Source: Sporobolomyces roseus (taxonomy: Eukaryota; Basidiomycota; Microbotryomycetes; Sporidiobolales; Sporidiobolaceae). Taken from it: a stretch of DNA of 64,000 bases. The notes beneath the pieces are model-generated. The model was given only the letters and a program-made list of their open reading frames with translations. It was not told the origin of the DNA and did not search any database. Location of the stretch: positions 806,001-870,000 of the forward strand of contig JADILM010000002.1 in assembly GCA_016617785.1 (NCBI GenBank), in the 5' to 3' direction. Shown one piece after another: positions 56,188 through 64,000 of the stretch (position 1 is its first letter; every line of letters begins with the position of its first letter). A program made the translations under genes and the position numbers.

Positions 56188-56763
56188 TGTCAAAGAGTCG
56201 GTCGGATGGGATTTTTCTTGCTTGTGATTCACTCTTTTCTTGCTTTACCACTGTTGATTTTTCGTTTTTACTCTCCTGACGTTTCTTGAAGTTTCTTGCT
56301 TTAATCCACTTACTCTTACTCTCTTCCACTCAACTTGTATCTCACGCTTCCCCCTCGAATCTTGACGTTACCCCCCTTGACACACTTCTCGCTTTCAGTC
56401 CTTAGGTTTCTTTAGTAGTAGTTGTTGCATCCCTTAGTGTCTCCTTCTTGCCTTACTTCTGCACCAATTTTGATATCTCTCGTTCACACGCATCTTTCTT
56501 TGCGCTCACAGGCAGTTCCAGTGAGACTCGCTACTTCGTTGCGAAACGTTCAAAATCCGTCTTTGCGAAATTTCTCGAAAACGAACACTTTTTCTATCTC
56601 CTCATTCCTCACTCTCGTTCGACTCAATCAACATTGAAAGCTATTCTACATTTATACAGTCGACTTCACACAAAGTCTGCAACTTGCTCTCGCTCTTTCC
56701 CTCCCCGCTCGGCTTGCTTCATCTCCCTCCCTCTCCCCTCTTCCCTCCCTCGCGCTCACCACC
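56188..56763. other. Intergenic region upstream of acyltransferase
   Basis: 576 bp in tandem orientation. It is pyrimidine-rich toward the right (leader of the acyltransferase gene). No supported gene. Confidence 0.4.
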
Positions 56764-58433
56764 ATGCGCACGCCTCTCTGGTCGCTCCCAATCACCTCTC
56801 GACCCTCCTCTACTCCCTCAACCTATCTCCATGCCCTCCTCTTCACTTTATTCTTCAACCTCTCCATCATCCTCCTTTACTGCTTCCTACTCCTCTTGTC
56901 TCCCCTCCGACTCTCTACGAAAGGGAACAACAAGTTTAAGCAATTGGGCAAGGAATTATTTGGGAGATTGTTGGTTTGCGTTGGAGCTCGGTTTGTTAGG
57001 ACGGAATTTGTCGTTAGTTTTGAAGGAAAGGAGGAAATGGAAGGGGTTGAAAGGGATCGGGAAGGAAGAGTGATGGCGCTGAAATTACCGGAGAAAGCGA
57101 TCTGGGTACGTTCTCCTTGTACTTTTCGACGATTTTTTCGAAACTTCGTCTGTGCGTGCGCATAACTCGCATTCGTGCTGACTTCTCACCTCGTACGGCT
57201 CACTAGATCGCGAATCATCAAACCCTAGCGGATTGGTTGTTCATCTGGCAATTCTTCTACCTCACTCGATCCTCTTCTACCCTCTACATCGCTCTCAAAT
57301 CATCTTTGAAGAGTATCCCAATCATAGGTCAAGCTTGTCAGTGGTTCGGATTCGTCTTCTTGGAGAGGAACTGGGTCAAGGACAGGGATGGGTTCGAGGG
57401 ACAGTTGGAAAAGATGGCAGAAGATGCGAAGGAGGAAGAAGGGGGATTGGACTTCTTGTTGTTCCCGGAAGGAACTATCGTTACTGTGAGTGAACGATTT
57501 GGGAACTCGATCAAGTGAGGGACCTGTACTGATGGATTCCCTAGCTCTTTCCATACACAGGACAATACTCGAGGGATTTCTTCAAGATTCGCAGAAAAGA
57601 CTGGACGTGAGTCGATACTTCTCTGCCCTTTTCCCCACCCCCAATACTTAAAGATCTTTCTCGTTTTATATTGTGAGCTGATGCTGTTCGTACAATTCGC
57701 CCACGCAGTCAAAGATTTCGAATACACCCTCCTTCCTCGCGCTACCGGATTATTCTTTGCTCTTCGCCAGCTCGCCGTCCGGGTCCCCACCCTTCAACTC
57801 GTCGACCTAACAATTGGCTACCCTCTCCCTCGTCACAAACCCTCTTCGGAGCGAATCCCTCTCTACCCCTCGGAATATTACAATCTCCCCTCGATCTTCC
57901 TTCAAAACGTCCCTCCACCAGAATTACACTTTCATTTACGCACTTACAATCTCAGCGATATCCCATTAGGCGATCTTAGTGAAGGAGGAGATGGGACTGA
58001 GGAAGAGAAGAAAGTGTTCGATGAGTGGCTGTTGAAGGTTTGGGGGGAGAAAGATGAGTTATTGAGGAGGTTCAATGAGAAGGGATCTTTCTGCCCTGCC
58101 TCAGTATCGACTAACATGAAGAAGAACGAGAGTGAGGAGGAGACGGACGAGGAAGATGATGAGGGAAGGATGAAAGGCGAGATTGGTTGGGTTCCGAGAT
58201 TGAGAAATTCTGGGAGTGAATTGGCAACTTTCATTGGGATCACGGTGCTCGTTGTTGTAGTCTATGGATGGGGAATAAGGTTCGCATGGAGGAGTGCGAA
58301 GGAGGTCTTTAGGGGCGTCGCGGCGAGTAAAGCGAACGAGTTGAGTGGGAATCCGATGCGAGTTGGATGTGGCTGCGGGAAGAAGGTGACGAGTGGACTG
58401 GGGTTGAAATCTGGGGATCGGATAGAGCTGTAG
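56764..58433 (+). CDS. Lysophospholipid acyltransferase (AGPAT/LCLAT1 type)
   Basis: A membrane acyltransferase transferring an acyl chain from acyl-CoA to a lysophospholipid, probably in the ER or mitochondria-associated membrane. It begins MRTPLWSLPITSRPSS with an N-terminal helix (LHALLFTLFFNLSIILLYCF). Intron 1 joins LPEKAIW to IANHQTLADWLF, the H-x4-D catalytic motif. Then FFYLTRSS ... IPIIGQACQWFGFVFLERNW, and FLLFPEGTIVT, the phosphate-binding motif. Splicing then gives DNTRGISSRFAEKTG and KDFEYTLLPRATGLFFAL, as in yeast Cst26-like and animal LCLAT1 proteins. A C-terminal membrane helix (LATFIGITVLVVVVYGWGI) ends the protein. Substrate choice cannot be read. Confidence 0.9.
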
Positions 58434-59585
58434 TAGAGATTAGAACAGGTTAGAACGCGATCTGAATGTGCAGTATCTCATTTTCGTTTCCTCGATGAAC
58501 TTGGAGGGTGTATCTCTATCTCCGTGACGTTGAGGGGCAAAGATAATGAATCTTTCAAGGCGCTCGTAATCGAGTCGGAGCGAGCGGTGTGCTTGCTCGA
58601 CTTCGACGAGGGCATACGCTCGATAGTTCCGAGTGCGTGCAGACCAGAATCTCGGCTTGAGCTGTTTACTCAGCTTCTTCTCGCTGGGAAATCTCGTGAA
58701 AGCACTGAGGGCTAATCTCTGCAGTGAATGACAGTCGAATGAGTCTTGCGCGCGACGACAGTCTATATTGGAGCAGTTTTTTCAGAGCAAGCACGCAAAG
58801 AAATTCGCTTCCTCCGCCAGGTATCATCTGCGACGAGGAAGACCCTAATATCAGCTCGAGGCTAATCATGAATAAAATATTGAGGGATTCTCGACGCACC
58901 TTGTGCAACAGAGCGAGCTCGATAAGGAAACAGGTTGGGGACGAAGAGACGATTCTTCTTCCTCCGTTCTTCTTTGTGGCAATCATAAGTTTATGAACGT
59001 ATCCGACACCTTGTGCATCCTCTTGTGTGAGGGGTATTTGGAGAGATTCATAAACGTGTGATTGACAGAAAGAGGAGAGAAGGAAGAAGGGAACGACAAG
59101 TCGGCGAAACTGCTTCGGGGACCTACGAGGCTTTGCAGCGATCAGCTCTCTGGTCCATAGAGAGCGGAGAGAGACATTGGACATACAGAGGAATGCAGGC
59201 CTCAGGCTGGGGATCCTCTCCTCGCCGTCTCCTCTTCTCTTGTGACAATCATACGTTGTACGCTCATGCACAGCTGTAGTCCATGAGGGTGCAACGTAGG
59301 ACTGGCACAAAGAGAGGGGAGAGGGAGAGAAGAGAACCGGTGAGGAGAAAGAAGAAAGCCGTCTTTCGAGGGATTTCCCGCCAAAAAAAAAAGGGTTTCC
59401 GCACGTTCTGTCTCATCCCCTGTCGGGTCGAGTCTTTCCAGAGCCTTGTCGGTCTCCGGGTATTCGACTCTCTATTCGGCTGTTGTTAGGATCGAGTTGA
59501 AGGCTGAGGGCGACAAGCGAATGGTTACAACAAGTTTGCGAAACGAGGGGGAGGGTACGGCGATTTCTATTTTCTGCTTCTCGAT
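58434..59585. other. Large gap with an unassigned open frame
   Basis: 1,152 bp between the acyltransferase stop and the Elongin C stop, the longest gene-poor stretch here. A minus-strand frame is open for 214 codons (58666-59310); its first ATG is at 59184 (172 codons). Composition is mixed, with no recognised domain, no signal and no clear splice continuation. It may hold 3' UTRs, a non-coding RNA or an orphan gene. Confidence 0.3.
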
Positions 59586-60087
59586 TCAACAAGCCATATA
59601 ATCCGAGATCATCAACCTATACATTATTGAGCAATTCCCAGTCAGCACACACTAAGAGACTGAGAACGAGAGAGAGTAACGTACAATTCCAATGCAGTTT
59701 CAGGTTTCACTCTATCCTTGAAATCTGGTACAGTCTCTTTACTATGACTATACCTCTCCTTGTACATGAGGTACTCTGCAACTTTATCTACAATCTCTGG
59801 TCGTTGGTCCGTTAGAGTGATCGTGTTGGTTGAAGCTTCGGCGAAATCAGAGGTGATCGCGTCTGATACTAAGCCGGAACCGAGTGCGGCGGAACGAGGG
59901 AGAATGAATCGGAAACCTATGGGATCAAGGGGTCAGCTCAAGGGAGGAGGGATAGGAGAGGGAAGAGGGAGAGGTTCACCTTCATCCGAAATGAGAGTGA
60001 CCCAATCTGAAGACTACAGCGATAGACGCTCTTACACGGTCAGCTTAGTTCCAAGCGTAGTAAACTATCGATGCGTACCTCTGACAT
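59586..60087 (-). CDS. ELC1: Elongin C (Skp1-fold adaptor)
   Basis: The adaptor of Cullin-Elongin ubiquitin ligases and of the Pol II removal pathway, nuclear. Four exons give exactly 101 residues: 60079-60087 (9 nt, MSE), 59980-60013, 59685-59916 and 59586-59616. The product reads MSESSDWVTLISDEGFRFIL, then PRSAALGSG, DFAEASTNTITL, VDKVAEYLMYKERYSHSK and PETALELLMISDYMAC, ending in the family C-terminal Cys. The length is close to yeast Elc1 (99). All junctions keep frame and have GT-AG ends. No exon is over 232 nt, so simple ORF calls miss it. It starts 88 bp from the divergent MED8. Confidence 0.93.
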
Positions 60088-60175
60088 TTATAGGTTTCGA
60101 GTGAGAAGTTGTGGACAAAGAGTTGAATCGCTTCATCTCGTTTCATCTCTCTCTCCTTCCTCTCACTCTATAACA
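60088..60175. promoter_or_regulatory. Shared 88-bp ELC1/MED8 promoter
   Basis: The whole space between the two opposite start codons. It must contain both transcription starts and leaders or overlap coding exons. No classical TATA placement is possible for both genes independently. Confidence 0.5.
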
Positions 60176-61023
60176 ATGCAGCAACTCGCCCAAACTAATT
60201 CACCACCAGATCTCGACCTCCTCCGCCCTCGACTCGCCCAATTGATCACCTCACTCTCAACGCTAACCTCTCACCTCCTTCACACTTTCCATTCCTCACC
60301 TCCCTCCTCGACCATCCCCCCAACTCTCCCCTTTCCAGACTTACTGAATCGTTACTCCCTCCTCATATCCCAATTCAATAGTTTCATTAGTTTGATCTCG
60401 TCCCAATCGGATCTCGAGAGGGAACGGGACAGACCTCAAGAGAGTGGCAAGAGGAGACCAAAGGAGGAGAGGGATAATAAGAGAGACAAATGGACTAGTA
60501 GTGTAGTGGTACCGAAGGAATCAGTCGAAGAGAGTAAAGATTGGATTGTCGGATTATTGTTGAGAACTAAACAGGTACGCTTCTCCGCTTGTCACTATCC
60601 CCTTTCTCTCGATTCCCATTCATGAGGGAGAGTGTACTCGATGCTGTACAGACACCTGAAGTTGAATTGAGCCAGCAAGAACTTCTCTCTTCCCTCCCCT
60701 CTCCCTTTCTCTCCTCTCTCTCCTCATCCGATCCCTCCTCCCTCTTCCCTTCCCTCCTCTCACAACAAACGAAACTATTTCAAACGGCTTTCGATCGCGT
60801 GAATGCAGCGAAAGAGTTCTCTGGTGGTGAAGGGGGAGGGGAAGAGTGGGATTGGAAAGGACGAGTGAGATTGGAGGAGGAAGAAGAAGAAGAAGAGGAT
60901 CAAGAGATGGATTTGGATGAGAATGAGAAAGAGAAAGAGAAAGAGAAAGAGGAGGGAGAGAGGGCTTGGACGGAACAGGAGACTTTGGGGTATTTGAGGA
61001 CGGGAAGGAAACCGGTACTGTAG
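60176..61023 (+). CDS. MED8: Mediator complex subunit 8
   Basis: A head-module subunit of Mediator. Two exons. Exon 1 from ATG 60176 gives LRPRLAQLITSLSTLTSHLLH and LPFPDLLNRYSLLISQFNSFISLIS, then VVVPKE and WIVGLLLRTKQ. An intron of about 77 nt joins TPEVELSQQELLSSLP, making the Med8 hallmark LLRTK-x-x-PEVE. A helical region (LLSQQTKLFQTAFDRVNAAKEF) and an acidic tail with repeated Glu-Lys units near 60925-60955 end the protein; the stop is at 61021. The protein has no cysteine, so a canonical Elongin BC-box is absent. Confidence 0.92.
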
Positions 61024-61378
61024 ATAGAAGGAGAGGGAAATCGAAATAACATATTCCCGACGATGCTACGTATCGAATCCTGGTCCCTTTGAACGCTTTG
61101 CGAAGCTCGTATGCATTCTCTCTAGTTCGCTTCGTGTACGAGAGGGTCTCTCAGCCGATCGATTGTCTCTTCTCGACTAGTCGGATCGGACCAGGCGAAT
61201 TGTTGCTGTTGGACGCTCTGCCACTGTCTCAAACTCTCTCTCTCTCTCTCTCTATCATCCGTCAAATTTGGCTCAAATTGACGACTCTAGATCACACGGA
61301 AAACGAGGCGAACCTCCGGAAGGAAAATGCGAGAGTTGCGAGAATTTACAAAAAGAAAGGAATCGAAGGCTGTGAGAT
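61024..61378. repeat. Convergent 3' region with (CT)n microsatellite
   Basis: 355 bp between the MED8 stop and the stop of the zinc-finger gene. A pure CT run of about ten units lies near 61233-61253. No supported gene. Confidence 0.5.
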
Positions 61379-62906
61379 TCAGCAGAGGGGTAAAGAAGTC
61401 GGGATCCAAGGAGTGTGAGACTGGTCATATCGGAGAGCCTGTCGTCGAGTGAGGAGAACTTTTCGTAGTGAGTGAGAAGGGGGAGGATAAGGGTTGTTGT
61501 AGTCGAAGAAGCTATGATCGAACTGGGCGGGGAGAGGTTCTTTGGAATAGCTTGACGTGAAGACTTGTTGTGTATACTGAGGAGGAGGAACGTAGGAATG
61601 GTAGTAAAGATGATTGCGGTCGATTGGCATGAACGGAGAATGCTCGTAAACCGAGGTGAGCTGCGAGGTTGAAGGTACGGGAGTCATTCCGATCGAGAGG
61701 CTGGGAGACTGATCGAATTGAGGTTGAAGTTGTTGTTGTGGGAATGGATGGAATCCGGGGACAGGCGCGGGGACGAATCCGGAAGAAATTGGATAATGCC
61801 ACGAGAAGTTGTTGAGCTCGCGATGAGGGACGATCGAAGGGTGCTGGCGAGTGAGGGAGTTTGACAAAGTTCGATACTGATTGAATGGATATACTGACAT
61901 ACTGCCGTGAGGAGGAGTACTGAAGTCGTAATAGTGAACGGGCGGAGGGAAGGAAGACGGTGCGGAGCTTCTCGGGTCTTCGCCGGTCGAAGGCTGAGGC
62001 TGGCAATATCGGTCGAGAGGATGATGGTCTCGGTCGTCGAGTGATCGACGGTCTACGATGAGAGGTTGTGGTTGTTCGGGGACCGAGTACACGGCCGAAG
62101 GCTGACGAGAGCATACTTTGATTTCGCCAGACGAATCACTCGGTTCCTGTGTGCGATCCTATCAGCGAGGATTGATCAGCGCAAATTCGTGACATGATAT
62201 GATGCTTTCCTCTGCTCAAATTTACGATTGTATCAAACCCCTTCTTTCCTGGATTCCAGACTCGATCGTGCTCCTTAATCGGTCTCTTTGTTCGGACGGG
62301 ACACCAGCGATTCTGGTGATCCGATAGTCTCCTACAGTGATTTGAGGGAGAGATACGAGTTAGTGGATTCTAAGCTTTCAAAAGTTTTGGTTCGCGAAGC
62401 GGGAACTTACCCTACATTGTTCGCAGAGAACCAAGCCGCATGACACTGCGTGCACGGCACTTGCTTTTTCTCTGGGTTACGTGAATGCACAGCCAGATGT
62501 GCGGTCAAGTCCTTGTGTGAGCGAGAGAGGTGTGAGTGAATGAATCCATTTTGTCAAAACATGAGCACTCACGCGAGTCAAAGCGTCACACGAATCACAT
62601 AGCCTTCGTCTGTTGTATGGTTCGCGACCTCCATGCTTGACCTTGCAGTGCTTGGAACGGCTCTGCGACAAGAATTCTCGAGTTGTCAACTCACGAGAAG
62701 AACGGTAAGAGACGTCAATCAGAACTTGCTTTCTTTGTTTGGAATGGCCTCCCGCACCGAATCCCGTTTACTACTTCTTCACATTGATAGGGTTTCCCCT
62801 CCGACCCAACCTGTTCACCACATTCCTTCGTACCAGTGACGGCTCGAGCGGGAGCTGCTTTGCGACGACCCGATATTCCAGCGACCGTGCGGTTCCGACG
62901 AGGCAT
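61379..62906 (-). CDS. C2H2-like zinc-finger protein with Gln/Pro/Tyr-rich tail
   Basis: A probable transcription factor, family otherwise unknown. Exon 1 (62730-62906, 59 codons) gives MPRRNRTVAGISGRRKAAPA and CEEVVNGIRCGRPFQTKK. A GC-AG intron (62663-62729) joins SRSKHCKVKHGG, completing a C-x8-C-x12-H-x4-H finger. Exon 2 ends LCDSCDALTR, and exon 3 begins DLTAHLAVH, making a short C-x2-C-x8-H-x3-H unit, then CTQCHAAWFSANN. Another exon gives DHQNRWCPVRTKRPIKEHDRVWNPG; a further intron leads to SGEIKVCSRQPSAVYSVPE. The tail of about 240 residues is rich in Pro, Tyr, Ser and Gln, like an activation domain. Confidence 0.7.
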
Positions 62907-63137
62907 AGTCCTTGTACAGCTTAAGAACCTTCGAGGAGGAGTGAAGTGAAGCCGAGAGAGTGGAGAGAGAAGCAAGGAAGAGACTGGTCGAAAGGGAAGC
63001 GAGATGGGACCGTAATCGTGGAACGAACAGCCTCCTTGTCGTTTTCGTGGGCAAAGATGAGACAAGCCTCGCTCGAAATCTAACAATTCGAAGCAGATCT
63101 TGAGGAAATGTCAATACGAATGCAAAGGTAGATAGAT

Positions 63138-64000
63138 CTACAATAACTTGAGTACGTTCAAATTCGGAGTAGCTCCTACAAACCATCCAGAAACGAAACA
63201 TCAGCACTTTCCCTTAGCAGCCAGAGAGTGAGGGAGGTCTCCTTACCTTTCTTAGTCAAATAATCTACAATATCCCACTGTTTAGTCTTGACCGCAATCT
63301 CCAACATTTCCGCCGTAGGTTTACACCGATCCTCCAATTTCGCCTTCTTGTTTCCCACCACTGAGCTCTCAACTTGCTCTCTCCCTCGTTTGCGTTTCTT
63401 CTTCTTCCCATCTCTCGTACTCTCCCCCTCTTGAATCTGAGTTTGAGGATAAGGTAATCTCGTCCCTCTCTCGATTAAAGCTTTAACCAATTCCAATTTC
63501 CTCTCACTACTACTACTACTAGTACCACTCATAATAGCCGTTACTACCGCCCATCCTTGTTTCAATCCAGGATCCGCTCCATGTTCCAATAACAACTCGA
63601 TCAATTTGTAATCCCCGGCAAACACTGCTCTTGCCAATGGATAACCAGTATGAGAATTGGGGGATGCTTGATGTTGTTCTAATAAGTGTCGAGTCAAATC
63701 GTGATGGGGATTCGTAGTAGTCGAGGAGGTGGACGGAGTGAGGGATGAAAAGAGTCTCCTAGGTAATTGAGGACATTTCAATCTCTTGCCTTTGGATTGT
63801 GTGATTCGTTCGAACGTGTGGAGTACGGGAAGGGTACAGATTGGGTACCTGATTGCGTGAGAGAGGGATTTGTGAGTTGGATGGCGAAGGAGGAGATAAG
63901 TCGCTTTGTGGAATGAGGAAGAGGTGGTGAACAGTCGATGGAAGGAATGGGAGACCAATGGGAGGGTCGAGGAGAGGGAGAGGAGATGAATATCGAGGAG
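63138..64000 (-). CDS. Ankyrin-repeat protein with F-box-like N-terminus (5' end outside window)
   Basis: The frame is open to the window edge with no ATG, so the start lies beyond 64000. The first visible residues (LDIHLLSLSSTLPLVSHSFHRL ... HKATYLLLRH) look like the second half of an F-box. Ankyrin units follow: HTGYPLARAVFAGDYKLIELLLEHGADPGLK, ERKLELVKALIERGTRLP, and EMLEIAVKTKQWDIVDYLTKKG. A basic insert (DGKKKKRKRGRE) sits between the last two. An intron starting after KKG joins ATPNLNVLKLL and the stop at 63138-63140, completing an ankyrin end. It is possibly an SCF substrate receptor; that depends on the unseen N-terminus. Confidence 0.75.

Noticed and set aside
58930..59270. Two similar patches (CTTCT..TTGTGRCAATCATA) as a possible diverged repeat
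   Set aside because: Similarity covers only about 20 bases and does not extend on either side.
60920..60960. GAGAAA-type tandem repeat as a mobile or regulatory element
   Set aside because: It is in frame within the acidic Glu/Lys tail of MED8 and is explained by coding.
20631..63958. The ubiquitin-related genes (E2, F-box-like proteins, Elongin C) as one functional cluster
   Set aside because: They are spread over more than 40 kb among unrelated genes, and F-box proteins are abundant in basidiomycetes; no evidence of a unit.

Overview
The window is nuclear DNA of a fungus, most likely a basidiomycete and perhaps a Pucciniomycotina yeast (the subphylum is inference). Genes are closely packed on both strands and most are cut by several introns of about 50-80 nt with GTGAGT/GTACGT-type donors. 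Base composition is near 50% GC and CGA and TCG codons are frequent. Nearly all content is recognisable eukaryotic core machinery. No mobile element, CRISPR array, tRNA or rRNA gene was recognised.

Layout, left to right: 3' end of urea amidolyase/carboxylase (1-1583, +); SNIP1/Pml1 FHA splicing factor (+); a Frag1/DRAM/Sfk1-like membrane protein (+); Mediator Med16 (-) divergent from DNA polymerase epsilon POL2 (9296-16903, +); EFM5 methyltransferase (-); a doubtful small gene (-); PMP3 proteolipid (-) divergent from a BIRC6-like E2 enzyme (+); dynactin p150Glued (-) divergent from YME2 (+); ARP6 (+); PTEN (-) divergent from ATP19 (+); an F-box-like/LRR protein (-) divergent from MTQ1/HemK (+); a NIPA-like Mg transporter (-); an orphan single-TM protein (-); a KHDC4-type KH protein (+); a second F-box-like/LRR protein (+); a secreted protein with dibasic sites (-); an orphan Ser/Pro-rich protein (+); an LPLAT acyltransferase (+); Elongin C (-) divergent from MED8 (+); a C2H2-like zinc-finger protein (-); and an ankyrin protein running off the right edge (-).

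There is no operon-like unit. Several genes share themes: transcription (Med16, Med8, Elongin C, Arp6), ubiquitin (E2, F-box-like proteins, Elongin C) and mitochondria (Yme2, Atp19, Mtq1). The most striking arrangement is Elongin C and MED8 back to back over 88 bp. The most striking gene structures are a 14-nt exon carrying the PTEN P-loop, an 8-nt first coding exon in ATP19, a 9-nt first coding exon in Elongin C, and a GC-AG intron inside a zinc finger. Exon boundaries were read by eye from splice consensus and family alignment; no search was run.
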